64,000 nt of DNA from UBA964 sp031382085 (GTDB taxonomy: Bacteria; Pseudomonadota; Gammaproteobacteria; Steroidobacterales; Steroidobacteraceae): positions 1-64,000 of the forward strand of contig JANMYM010000062.1 in assembly GCA_031382085.1 (NCBI GenBank), given 5' to 3'. Within the stretch, counting starts at the first letter, position 1. The number at the start of each line of letters is the position of its first letter. The notes beneath the pieces are model-generated. The model did no database searches. It had not been told where the DNA came from and saw only the letters and a program-made list of their open reading frames with translations. The translations under genes and the position numbers were made by a program. Positions 27,079 through 35,101 of the stretch are shown here, in pieces.

Positions 27079-27822
27079 GTGCAACTGGTCCAGTTTACCG
27101 ACACGCATTTGTTTGGCAGCCGCGCAGAAACGCTGCGCGGCGTCGATACGCTGGCAACGCTGCAACGCGTGCTGGCGCACGCCGCGCCCGCGGTGCAGGC
27201 GGCCGATGCGGTGCTGGTGACCGGCGATCTGGTGCACGATGATCCTGCTGGGTACGCGTTATTTCGCGAGTGCTTCGCCGGGCTTGGCAAGCCCGTATGG
27301 TGCCTGCCCGGTAATCACGACATTCCGAGCGCGATGCAGCGCGCGCTGCTGGGGCAGCCCTTCCAGTACTGCGGCCAGGTCGATCGAAACGGCTGGCGAA
27401 TCGTGCTGCTCAACAGTTTCCTCGAGGGCTCGGCCGCCGGGCGGCTGCCAATTCTGGAACTGCGGCGCCTCGAGAACGCTTTGGCAAGTGCCGCCGATCA
27501 TCAGGTCCTGGTTTGCGTCCACCACCAGCCGGTGCCGATGCACAGCCGCTGGCTGGATACTCTGGGCCTGGAGAATGCAGCGGATTTTCTGGCGATCATC
27601 GATCGTTATCCGAAATCCGTGCGCGGTGTACTCTGGGGGCACGTGCACCAGGCCAGTGATGGCGAGCGCAACGGTGTTCGACTGATGGCAACACCATCAA
27701 CCTGTGCACAATTCCGGCCTGGGTCGGATGACTTTGCCATCGACGAACGACCACCTGCCTACCGGCGCATCCTGCTTCTGCCGCAGGGGCGGATCGAAAC
27801 GGATATTTCATGGCTGTCATGA
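27079..27822 (+). CDS. cpdA: Metallophosphoesterase, CpdA-like 3',5'-cyclic-nucleotide phosphodiesterase
   Basis: Calcineurin-like phosphoesterase with the dinuclear metal motifs in order: FTDTHLFG (DxH, residues 7-9), VTGDLVHD (GD), GNHD (about 80-83), VHHQP and GHVHQA near the C-terminus. 247 residues compare with 275 in E. coli CpdA. Class III cAMP phosphodiesterases have this motif set, so cAMP hydrolysis is likely, but related enzymes act on other phosphodiesters. The GTG at 27079 is the first possible start because an in-frame TAA sits at 27073. Its stop overlaps the next gene as ATGA. Confidence 0.82.
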   Translation: MQLVQFTDTHLFGSRAETLRGVDTLATLQRVLAHAAPAVQAADAVLVTGDLVHDDPAGYALFRECFAGLGKPVWCLPGNHDIPSAMQRALLGQPFQYCGQVDRNGWRIVLLNSFLEGSAAGRLPILELRRLENALASAADHQVLVCVHHQPVPMHSRWLDTLGLENAADFLAIIDRYPKSVRGVLWGHVHQASDGERNGVRLMATPSTCAQFRPGSDDFAIDERPPAYRRILLLPQGRIETDISWLS

Positions 27823-28697
27823 TGCGCAGATCCTTGACCCGGTTGCTGCTGGCCACCGGTTTGTTAGCGGCGACGGTTGCCGCGGCCGACAGTGGCGTGT
27901 GGGTGATGCAGGGAGCCGCCAATCGCGTATATATCGCCGGCTCAATTCATCTTCTACGGCCGGAAAACTCCGCATTGCCGCCCGCCCTGGAACGCGCCTA
28001 TGCCGACGCCGAGCGCCTGGTGTTCGAACTCGATCTCGACGACCTGGAGCAGATGCAAGTCGCGGCCGAGATGATGCGGGTCGGGACGCGGACCGATGGC
28101 AAGTCGCTGTCGCAGACCCTGCCGCGGCCACTGGCAGAACGCCTGACGCGCACCGCCGGCGAGCTCGGGCTGCCGGTCGTGCTGCTGGACACAATGGAAC
28201 CCTGGCTGGCGTCGCTGATGCTCACCTCTGTTAGCCTTCTGAAAGCTGGCTTCAGCTCTGAAGCGGGTATCGACCAGCAGCTCGCGACGCGCGCCAAGGC
28301 TGATCGCAAGCCCATCACCGGGCTGGAAACCGCCGCGGAACAGTTTGCGGTGTTTGACCACCTGACAGCCGAGAATCAGATTCACCTGCTGGCTCTGACG
28401 CTGGATGAAGCTGCGCAGTTACCCACCGAACTGCTCGCCATCGAACAGGCCTGGCGCCTCGGTGATCAGGCACGCCTGGCCCATGAATTGCGGGATGAGA
28501 TGGCGAGCTTTCCCGCGCTGGAGTCGGCCTTGCTGATCGAGCGCAACCGCAAATGGCTGCCCGTTATCAGGGCGCTGCTGAAAGGCAATGACGATGTGCT
28601 GGTCGTGGTTGGCGCCGCACATTTGCTGGGCGACCAGGGCGTCATTGCCCTGTTGCGCGCCGACGGCCAGAAGCTGCGTACGGTAGCGGCACCGTGA
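27819..28697 (+). CDS. TraB/GumN family protein
   Basis: 292-residue exported protein of the TraB/GumN (Tiki-related) family. A signal peptide ends around ATVAAADS. Family marks are visible: YIAGSIHLLRPEN (the first G-x-H box), ELDLDDLEQ, EAGIDQQLATRAKA with GLETAAEQFAVFD, and the late box VVVGAAHLLGDQGV. Members are proposed metal-dependent proteases, though few are characterised. I chose the ATG overlapping the cpdA stop (ATGA at 27819) rather than one three codons upstream. It is cotranscribed with the phosphodiesterase and the CPBP protein, but no functional link is evident. Confidence 0.85.
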   Translation: MMRRSLTRLLLATGLLAATVAAADSGVWVMQGAANRVYIAGSIHLLRPENSALPPALERAYADAERLVFELDLDDLEQMQVAAEMMRVGTRTDGKSLSQTLPRPLAERLTRTAGELGLPVVLLDTMEPWLASLMLTSVSLLKAGFSSEAGIDQQLATRAKADRKPITGLETAAEQFAVFDHLTAENQIHLLALTLDEAAQLPTELLAIEQAWRLGDQARLAHELRDEMASFPALESALLIERNRKWLPVIRALLKGNDDVLVVVGAAHLLGDQGVIALLRADGQKLRTVAAP

Positions 28698-28704
28698 AAC
28701 GCCG

Positions 28705-29604
28705 ATGATAGCTTTCGCCAAATTTTTCGGACTCATCCTGTTAGGGCTGGGCGCAATTGCCGCATTCGGCTATCCGGTCTGGTCATTGCTGACACCCACC
28801 TTCGATTTCCCGTTTCACCGGGTCGCGGGCCGGGTGGCGATGCTGGCGGTGCTGGTTGGATTCATCTGGCTGGCGCGGCGCGAGGGCCTGGCTAACAAGG
28901 CGAGCCTGGGCTACGGATTGCCGCGGCGTCAGTGGCTGGCGGAAGCCGGCCTGGCGTTTGCATTGGGTATCGCGACCATGCTGCCAGTGATGCTGGCGAT
29001 GGTGCTGCTCGACATGCGCAACCTGAAACCCGGCACGACCCTGGATGCGCTGACGCTGCTGCAGCAGGCGGGCAGTGGAATTCTGAGCGCCATCACGGTT
29101 GCGCTGATCGAGGAAACTTTTCTGCGCGGCGCGATGTTCAGCGCCATTGCCCGCGAGTCCGGGCCGCGCCTCGCGATTTTGTTGCCGTCGCTGCTGTACG
29201 CCGCCACCCATTTCGTCGGCCGTTTCCATATTCCTCCGGATCAGGTGGGCCCGGGCAGCGGACTCGATTTGCTGGCTGGCATGTTGCGGGACCTCGCGCA
29301 TCCGGGCGCGATCTTCGACGCGTTTGTCAGTCTGTTCGCGGTCGGTGTGCTGCTGGCAATGGTCCGGCACCTGACCGGCAGCATTGCCGCCTGTGTCGGC
29401 CTGCACGCAGGCTGGGTCTGGATCATCCTTTTCATGCGCGCGACATCGGTACGCGATCCCTCGCACCCGGCGGCATTCCTGTTGTCGGAATTCGATGGTG
29501 TGGTCGGCTGGATGGTGCTCGGCTGGACGCTGGTGTTAGGCATCGTGCTGTTCCGTTTTTACCAGCGCCGCAAGCACCCGCAACGCCAGCACAGCGCTGT
29601 CTGA
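28705..29604 (+). CDS. CPBP family intramembrane metalloprotease
   Basis: 299-residue integral membrane protein with about eight hydrophobic segments. The CPBP (CAAX protease/bacteriocin-processing, Abi) motifs are present: EETFLRG (about residue 135), a His in ATHFVGR, and the later HAGW in CVGLHAGWVW. This matches glutamic-type intramembrane proteases related to Rce1. Substrate unknown. The extended loop between motifs (about 175-205) is longer than in many relatives. The start lies 7 bases after the TraB/GumN gene. Its 3' end overlaps the opposite-strand LON gene by 69 bases. Confidence 0.85.
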   Translation: MIAFAKFFGLILLGLGAIAAFGYPVWSLLTPTFDFPFHRVAGRVAMLAVLVGFIWLARREGLANKASLGYGLPRRQWLAEAGLAFALGIATMLPVMLAMVLLDMRNLKPGTTLDALTLLQQAGSGILSAITVALIEETFLRGAMFSAIARESGPRLAILLPSLLYAATHFVGRFHIPPDQVGPGSGLDLLAGMLRDLAHPGAIFDAFVSLFAVGVLLAMVRHLTGSIAACVGLHAGWVWIILFMRATSVRDPSHPAAFLLSEFDGVVGWMVLGWTLVLGIVLFRFYQRRKHPQRQHSAV

Positions 29605-30123
29605 CTCGAGCAGCCGCTGCTTGAGCGGCGACGGTAATGGCAGGACCTGCGCCAGCCGGGCGCACACCCAGATGGCATCGTCGAAGCGCGGCAATTCCGC
29701 GCCGAATTGCCCGGCGAATTCGCTCCAGTGCTTCTGCAGCAGGCCGGCAAGCTGCAGGGCCTCCGCTGGCACCGGCTCGGCCGGCCACGCCGGGAGAAAT
29801 TCAATCTCGCCGAGATTGAGCCCGTCCTGCTGCCGCCAGCTGCGCAGCAACTGGAAGCGCTGCTCGCCCACGCAGCTCAGACCTAACAAACCATCGGCCA
29901 GAGTGCTGAAATCCACGATTCTCGCGGTGGTGCCAATGTCGGCAATGCTGCCAACAGCGCCGCTCTCGGCACCCCGCTGAATCAACACCACGCCGAACGG
30001 CCGGCTTTCGCGCATGCAGCGCCGCACCATGTCGGTATAGCGCGTTTCAAAAATCCGCAGCGGCAGCTGGCCCTCAGGCAGCAATACCGTACCTAACGGA
30101 AATAGCGGCAGCTCAGTCTTCAC
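29536..30123 (-). CDS. LON substrate-binding domain protein (stand-alone)
   Basis: 195-residue protein made only of the Lon protease N-terminal (PUA-like plus helical) domain. KTELPLFPLGTVLLPEGQLPLRIFE and RYTDMVRRCMRESRPFGVVLI are typical. No ATPase or protease domain follows. Such proteins are widespread in proteobacteria and their role is unclear. The likely start is GTG at 30123, which overlaps the end of ubiX by 11 bases and begins just before the conserved strand; an in-frame extension to 30180 runs through ubiX. The 3' end overlaps the CPBP gene by 69 bases. Confidence 0.85.
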   Translation of the reverse strand: MKTELPLFPLGTVLLPEGQLPLRIFETRYTDMVRRCMRESRPFGVVLIQRGAESGAVGSIADIGTTARIVDFSTLADGLLGLSCVGEQRFQLLRSWRQQDGLNLGEIEFLPAWPAEPVPAEALQLAGLLQKHWSEFAGQFGAELPRFDDAIWVCARLAQVLPLPSPLKQRLLESDSAVLALRVLAALVKTEQHDA

Positions 30124-30733
30124 GGCCCCAGCGCTTGAGCAGTGCGGAGTCGATGCCAATCTGCTCCAGCACCCGCGCAACGATGAAATCGACCAGATCG
30201 TCGACTTTGCGCGGCCTGTTATAGAAGCCGGGATTGGCCGGCAGAATCAGTGCGCCAGCGCGCGCCAGTTTCAACATATTTTCGAGATGGATGCTGGAGA
30301 ATGGCGTTTCACGCGGCACCAGCACCAGGTTGCCGCGCTCCTTGATAACCACGTCGGCGGCGCGCTCGAGCAGATTGCCGCTTGCGCCGCTGGCGATGTT
30401 CGCGAGTGTCGCCATCGTGCAGGGACAAACCACCATGGTGCGCGGCGCGCCCGACCCGCTCGCCACCGGCGCAGTCCACTCCTCCTCGCCACAAACGCGA
30501 ATCTGTCCGGCGCGCGCGCGGAAGTGCTTGCTGAGGAAGCGCGACTGCTCGGCGCTGCGCCCCGGCAGCTTCAGGTCGGTTTCCGATCCGACCACTATCT
30601 GCGCGGCCTTGGTGAACAGCAGGAATATTTCGCGATCGGCCTGCACCAGGCATTCGAGCAGCCTGAGGCCGTACTGGACGCCGGACGCGCCAGTCATGGC
30701 GAGAGTAATTGACGGATCCGCAACGCGCGCCAT
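30113..30733 (-). CDS. ubiX: Flavin prenyltransferase UbiX
   Basis: Makes prenylated FMN, the cofactor of UbiD-type decarboxylases in ubiquinone synthesis. 206 residues with the flavodoxin-like fold: ITLAMTGASGVQYGLRLLE (FMN-binding GASG), the CPCTMATLANIASG stretch, VVIKERGNLVLVPRETPFSSIHLENMLK (cut here as hallmark blocks) and ANPGFYNRP. Length is standard (E. coli 189). It lies 4 bases after the mpl stop on the minus strand, as in many gammaproteobacteria, and overlaps the LON gene. Confidence 0.94.
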   Translation of the reverse strand: MARVADPSITLAMTGASGVQYGLRLLECLVQADREIFLLFTKAAQIVVGSETDLKLPGRSAEQSRFLSKHFRARAGQIRVCGEEEWTAPVASGSGAPRTMVVCPCTMATLANIASGASGNLLERAADVVIKERGNLVLVPRETPFSSIHLENMLKLARAGALILPANPGFYNRPRKVDDLVDFIVARVLEQIGIDSALLKRWGRED

Positions 30734-30737
30734 GGTG

Positions 30738-32108
30738 TTAGCCTTCCCGAGCCTTGAGAGCGGCTAACAGTTTGTCATGCAATCCACCGAAGCCGCCATT
30801 GCTCATGATAAGCACGTGGTCGCCCGCGCGCACCGCGGTCAGCAGGCCTGCCAACAAGGCCTCCACGCTCGCCGCAGTCCGGCCGCGCGCGCCCAGCGCG
30901 CCGCTGACCTGCGACATATCCCAGCCCAGGTCCGCAGGCGCAAGCAGCCAGACGGCATCGGCCTCGGCAAACGATGCCGCCAACGTATCCTTGTGCACGC
31001 CGAGACGCATGGTGCTGGAGCGTGGCTCCAGCACCGCAATCAACCGAACCTGCGCGCCGACGCGCCGGCGCAGGCCGCCAATGGTCGTTGCGATAGCGGT
31101 CGGGTGATGCGCGAAGTCGTCATAAACGGTGACCCCGGCCGCGGTACCGCGCAATTCCATCCGCCGTTTTATGCCGCGAAATTCGCCCAGCGCCGCGCAG
31201 GCCTGCGCGACCGGTACGCCGGCATGGCGCGCGGCCAGGATTGCGGCCAATGCATTGTCAACGTTGTGCAGACCTGACATCGACCAGCGCACCCGGCCCA
31301 GTTCGCGGCCGTCCTCGGTCAGCATGAAATCGCTGCCATCTGCCGCCAGCAACCGGGCTGACAAGCCACTGGCGGCGCTGTGCCCGAAAAATTGCCGTTG
31401 CGACCAGCAACCCTGCTTGAGCACGCGCACGAGGTTGTCATCCGCGGCATTCGTGATGACCAGTCCGCTGCGCGGCACGATGCGGATCAGGTGGTGAAAC
31501 TGCCGCTCGATGCTGGCCAGATCCGGATAAATATCGGCGTGGTCGAACTCCAGGTTGTTGAGCACCAGCGTACGCGGCCGGTAATGCACGAACTTCGCGC
31601 GTTTGTCGAAAAACGCGGTGTCGTATTCGTCCGCTTCGATGACGAAGAACGGCGCGGCGCCCAGGCGCGCGCTGCTGTCGAAATTGTCCGCCACGCCACC
31701 AATAAGGTATCCGGGTTTGAGGCCGGCGAATTCCAGCACCCAGGCTAACAAGCTGGTGGTCGTGGTCTTGCCATGCGTGCCCGCGACCGCCAGCACCCAT
31801 CGATCCTGCAACACCACGCGCGACAGCCATTCGGGGCCCGATAAGTAGGGAATCCGACTTTCAAGCAGCGCTTCCACCACCGGCTGCCCGCGGCTCATGA
31901 CATTGCCGACCACCACGACGTCGGGCGCCGGTGTCAGCTGTGCCACATCAAAGCCTTCGATTAGATCAATGCCCAGCGCGGCAAGCTGCGTACTCATCGG
32001 CGGATAGACGTTGCGGTCGGAGCCTGTGACCCTGTGGCCGGCGGCACGTGCAATGGCCGCGATCCCGCCCATGAAGGTGCCGCAGATTCCGAGGATATGG
32101 ACGTGCAT
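30738..32108 (-). CDS. mpl: UDP-N-acetylmuramate:L-alanyl-gamma-D-glutamyl-meso-diaminopimelate ligase
   Basis: Murein-recycling ligase that joins the tripeptide from turned-over wall back to UDP-MurNAc. 456 residues, close to E. coli Mpl (457). N-terminal MHVHILGICGTFMGGIAA and GSDRNVYPPMS are diagnostic of Mpl against MurC, the P-loop is GTHGKTTTTSLL, and EADEYDTAFFDKRAKF and DDFAHHPTAI follow. The mpl-ubiX adjacency is conserved in gammaproteobacteria. It starts 3 bases after the stop of the membrane protein gene, so the four minus-strand genes probably form one operon. Confidence 0.96.
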   Translation of the reverse strand: MHVHILGICGTFMGGIAAIARAAGHRVTGSDRNVYPPMSTQLAALGIDLIEGFDVAQLTPAPDVVVVGNVMSRGQPVVEALLESRIPYLSGPEWLSRVVLQDRWVLAVAGTHGKTTTTSLLAWVLEFAGLKPGYLIGGVADNFDSSARLGAAPFFVIEADEYDTAFFDKRAKFVHYRPRTLVLNNLEFDHADIYPDLASIERQFHHLIRIVPRSGLVITNAADDNLVRVLKQGCWSQRQFFGHSAASGLSARLLAADGSDFMLTEDGRELGRVRWSMSGLHNVDNALAAILAARHAGVPVAQACAALGEFRGIKRRMELRGTAAGVTVYDDFAHHPTAIATTIGGLRRRVGAQVRLIAVLEPRSSTMRLGVHKDTLAASFAEADAVWLLAPADLGWDMSQVSGALGARGRTAASVEALLAGLLTAVRAGDHVLIMSNGGFGGLHDKLLAALKAREG

Positions 32109-32111
32109 GTC

Positions 32112-32681
32112 TCAGCCACCGGCGGCGGCGGCCGCCGTCGGACCTAACAACATGGCGCCGACCAGCACCACGAATATTTCCAGCGACAGCACCACCAGAA
32201 ACGACAAAGCCAGCGAGCGTTCGACGGCCTGCGACAAAATCCAGGACTTCACGTACACGTCGTAAACCGAAACGACGACCATTGAGAGCCCCACCAGGCC
32301 GCGCAGGCTGGCCATGCTGTCTGGAACCGCAACCGCCGCCAGCAACAGCAGCAATACGGCGCTACTGGTAAACAGCGAGATGCCGAGAATTGCCGTGATG
32401 GTCTGCAGGGCGCGCGACGACTGCCCAAAAGAGCGCAGCACCAGCGCGTAAGCCGCCACGCCCAGCAGCACGACAAATGGCACGATCACATAGCCCGGCG
32501 CGCCTGCTTCGATCTTGACTGTCTGCAGCTGCGCAAAGCGCGCCGCGGACTGATTGACACCGATACCGATGGCCGCCGAAACGGCCGCGGTCACCGCAAG
32601 CAGTACCGGCGAGTAAGGCAGATCCGACGGCAGGCGCCTGCGCCAGAGAATTTCCCAATACAGTTGCAATGTTTCCAGCAT
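32112..32681 (-). CDS. Integral membrane protein of unknown function
   Basis: I do not recognise the family. The 189-residue product has an amphipathic N-terminus (LETLQLYWEILWRRRLPSDLPY) and about five hydrophobic segments at roughly 28-46, 70-90, 100-122, 130-150 and 160-182, ending in an Ala/Gly tail. The overall look, a short charged N-terminus followed by five membrane spans, resembles Yip1-like proteins, but I see no decisive motif. The ATG at 32681 was chosen because the longer frame to 32759 runs into rnd. It heads the mpl-ubiX-LON group and is divergent from rnd with 21 bases between starts. Confidence 0.7.
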   Translation of the reverse strand: MLETLQLYWEILWRRRLPSDLPYSPVLLAVTAAVSAAIGIGVNQSAARFAQLQTVKIEAGAPGYVIVPFVVLLGVAAYALVLRSFGQSSRALQTITAILGISLFTSSAVLLLLLAAVAVPDSMASLRGLVGLSMVVVSVYDVYVKSWILSQAVERSLALSFLVVLSLEIFVVLVGAMLLGPTAAAAAGG

Positions 32682-32702
32682 AATCGCGCCGCATTTTGGC
32701 AC

Positions 32703-33809
32703 ATGAACACTCCTCCAACACTGATTGCTGACCGGGAAACTCTGGAAGCGCTGACGCAACGCGCCGGCGGCGCCGGGCTATTGGCGCTCGACACCGAGTT
32801 CATGCGCGAAAAAACCTATCGCGCCGAACTTTGCCTGCTGCAAGTTGGCGATACCGAATGGCGGACCTGCATCGACCCGCTGGCCGTCGACCTTGCCCAG
32901 GGCTCGGGCTGGTTGCGCGATCGCTGGCAATCGCCGCAATGCCAGATAGTCATGCATGCGGGCCGGCAGGATCTGGAGGTCCTGGCGCCGTGTCTCGGCA
33001 TGCCACGCAATGTCTTTGACACCCAGATCGCCGCCGGCCTGAGTGGCCTGCCGCCGCAGATTGGTTACGCCGAACTCGCCCGCCGCCTGCTCGGCGTGGA
33101 GCTCAGCAAGGCCGAAACCCGCACTGACTGGGCCCGCCGGCCGCTGACCGCGGCGCAGATCGATTACGCGCTGGATGATGTGCGCTACCTGCCGGCATTG
33201 CACACCGCCTTGCTAACAAAATTGCAGTCGCTGGGCCGCGGCGATTGGCTGGCGGAAGAATTGGCTATTTTTGATAACCCGGCGCTGCTGGACGTGCGGC
33301 CCGAACTGGCGTGGCAGCGCCTCAAAGGTCTGCATGGGCTTGATCCATTGCGAGCCAGGCTGGCGCAGCAGCTCGCCGAGTGGCGCGAGCTGCGGGCGAT
33401 CAAACGCAATCGTCCGCGTGGCTGGATTCTCGATGATGGCGTGCTGCGCGCCATGGTGCAGGAGCCGCCCCGCGATCTCGAGGCACTGCGCGCGATACCG
33501 GAAATGCAGCGTGGCATCGTCGATCGGGTCGGAGACGAGCTGCTGGCCCTGATTGCAGGCTGTGACCTCCCGCAGGACCTGCCGCCGTTGCCAAGACGCA
33601 CGCGCCCCGATGCGGAATTTGAAGCCCTGGTCCGCAGGCTCGGTGAAGCAACACGGACCGCGGCGACACAGCTGGAACTGGCACCCGAAGTGCTGGCGAC
33701 ACGCAAGGATCTTGAGCAGGTCGCACGCGGCGACACGGCCGCCGCGCCACTCAACGGCTGGCGGCGCGAGGTGATCGGCCTGAAATTGCTGGCGGCGCGG
33801 GCGGGCTGA
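32703..33809 (+). CDS. rnd: Ribonuclease D
   Basis: 3'-5' exoribonuclease for tRNA and stable RNA maturation. 368 residues, as in E. coli (375). The DEDDy exonuclease comes first: LLALDTEFM (Asp, Glu), HAGRQDLEVL (Asp) and YALDDVRYL (Tyr and Asp). Two HRDC domains follow at about 205-290 and 300-365. The ATG at 32703 was chosen over an upstream in-frame ATG at 32664, which would run through the divergent gene. No clear ribosome site is seen, and the short divergent gap suggests a short leader. Confidence 0.95.
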   Translation: MNTPPTLIADRETLEALTQRAGGAGLLALDTEFMREKTYRAELCLLQVGDTEWRTCIDPLAVDLAQGSGWLRDRWQSPQCQIVMHAGRQDLEVLAPCLGMPRNVFDTQIAAGLSGLPPQIGYAELARRLLGVELSKAETRTDWARRPLTAAQIDYALDDVRYLPALHTALLTKLQSLGRGDWLAEELAIFDNPALLDVRPELAWQRLKGLHGLDPLRARLAQQLAEWRELRAIKRNRPRGWILDDGVLRAMVQEPPRDLEALRAIPEMQRGIVDRVGDELLALIAGCDLPQDLPPLPRRTRPDAEFEALVRRLGEATRTAATQLELAPEVLATRKDLEQVARGDTAAAPLNGWRREVIGLKLLAARAG

Positions 33810-33822
33810 GCTGCCGCCCTGG

Positions 33823-34470
33823 CTAACGCAGCGCCGCTGCGACGCGCGCGGTCACATCGGCCAGCGAGCCGATCGCATCCACTTCGCGCAACAGCCCGCG
33901 GGCACGGTAGAAGTCCGCCAACGGTCTGGTGTCACGATCATAGACGGCGAGCCGCTGTACCACGGTCGCTTCCTCATCGTCCTTGCGCTGGATCAACCTG
34001 GGCGTATTGCACTGCCCGGCGCAGGGCGGCGGCACCGACGGCGGCGCCGTATAAACGTTGAACACCCGCTGGCAATCAGCGCAGGTGCGGCGCCCGGAAA
34101 TACGCTTGACCAGGTCGTCGTTAGGTACTTTGAAAAGGATCACGCGATCGAGCGGCAGCTTCAGCTCCGCCAGCATCGCCGCGAATCCTTCCGCCTGCGG
34201 CAGCGTGCGTGGGAAGCCATCCATGATGAAGCCCTGTGCGGCATCGGCCTGCCCGATCCGATCGCGCACCATGTCGATGACGGTCGCGTCATCGACCAGG
34301 TCGCCGCGGGCCATGATGCCATCGACGCGCAGACCTAACGGCGTACCGCGCTTGCGATGATCGCGGAACAGGTCGCCGGTGGAAATCTGCGGAATGTGCA
34401 AGGGCTCGACCAGCCGTTGAGCTTGCGTGCCCTTGCCTGACCCCGGAGGGCCCAGGAAAACCACTCGCAT
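33823..34470 (-). CDS. adk: Adenylate kinase, long form with a Cys-rich LID
   Basis: Interconverts ATP plus AMP with two ADP. 215 residues: P-loop GPPGSGKGTQAQ, AMP-binding STGDLFRDHRK, GFPRTLPQAEGF and the LID GRRTCADCQRVFNVY. The LID carries four Cys (CADC and a later CAGQC), as in zinc-binding adenylate kinases, though the last pair has three residues between the Cys instead of the usual two. E. coli Adk lacks this site. The sodC gene lies 9 bases upstream on the same strand; rnd converges from the other side. Confidence 0.96.
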   Translation of the reverse strand: MRVVFLGPPGSGKGTQAQRLVEPLHIPQISTGDLFRDHRKRGTPLGLRVDGIMARGDLVDDATVIDMVRDRIGQADAAQGFIMDGFPRTLPQAEGFAAMLAELKLPLDRVILFKVPNDDLVKRISGRRTCADCQRVFNVYTAPPSVPPPCAGQCNTPRLIQRKDDEEATVVQRLAVYDRDTRPLADFYRARGLLREVDAIGSLADVTARVAAALR

Positions 34471-34479
34471 CGGGCGACC

Positions 34480-35004
34480 TCAGCCAATAACGGCGCAGGC
34501 CACGCGCGGGCCGGCATTGCCGCTGGGCTGGGTAGTGAAATCGTCCGGCTTGCCATGCACGATGAGCGCGCGGCCCTTGAGGCCTTTGGCCCCTTCCCAC
34601 TCCAGGGTGCTCAGATCTGCATCCACCCGTGCAACGCCCCTGGCGTTGGCCCGGAGGCTGGGCAAGTCGCCAGCGTGGTGCGCCGCGTCGCCAAAGCGTC
34701 CGTGCGCGCTGCCGCCCGGGTTGAAGTGGCCACCGGCACTCGCGGCATCGGGCGCCGAGCAATCACCCTTGTCGTGAATGTGAAAGCCGTGTTCCGAGCC
34801 TGGCTCCAGGCCCGTCACCGTGGCGCGCAAATGAATCCTGGCGCCGTTACGGGCTATCCGGACCTGGCCGCCGACAGCACTGCCCGATCGGGCCTCGAGT
34901 AACACAACGACGAGGCTGCGGTTCGGATTTCCCGAGGTCGCGCAAGCACCTACCCCCAACATCGCCGTCGCGACGACGGCGGCTCTAACAGCAGACACTG
35001 ACAT
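34480..35004 (-). CDS. sodC: Cu,Zn superoxide dismutase, predicted lipoprotein
   Basis: Periplasmic superoxide dismutase. 174 residues starting with a lipoprotein signal whose lipobox is VGAC (about residues 17-20), so membrane attachment is predicted. Copper ligands are in GFHIHDKGDC and later VHGK, the bridging and zinc His in GGHFNP and HHAGDLP, and the disulfide partner Cys is near the C-terminus (RVACAVIG). The ATG at 35004 has AGGAGAG about 8 bases upstream, which settles the start over an in-frame extension to 35049. Transcribed toward adk and divergent from pfp. Confidence 0.93.
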   Translation of the reverse strand: MSVSAVRAAVVATAMLGVGACATSGNPNRSLVVVLLEARSGSAVGGQVRIARNGARIHLRATVTGLEPGSEHGFHIHDKGDCSAPDAASAGGHFNPGGSAHGRFGDAAHHAGDLPSLRANARGVARVDADLSTLEWEGAKGLKGRALIVHGKPDDFTTQPSGNAGPRVACAVIG

Positions 35005-35101
35005 GATGCGTTTCTCTCCTGCGGTTCCCGAGTCTACCCGATGCGCCATTCAGCGTCTCGCGGCAGCCAATTTCGCGCTCTTGCCGTAAACTCCCGCCAC
35101 C

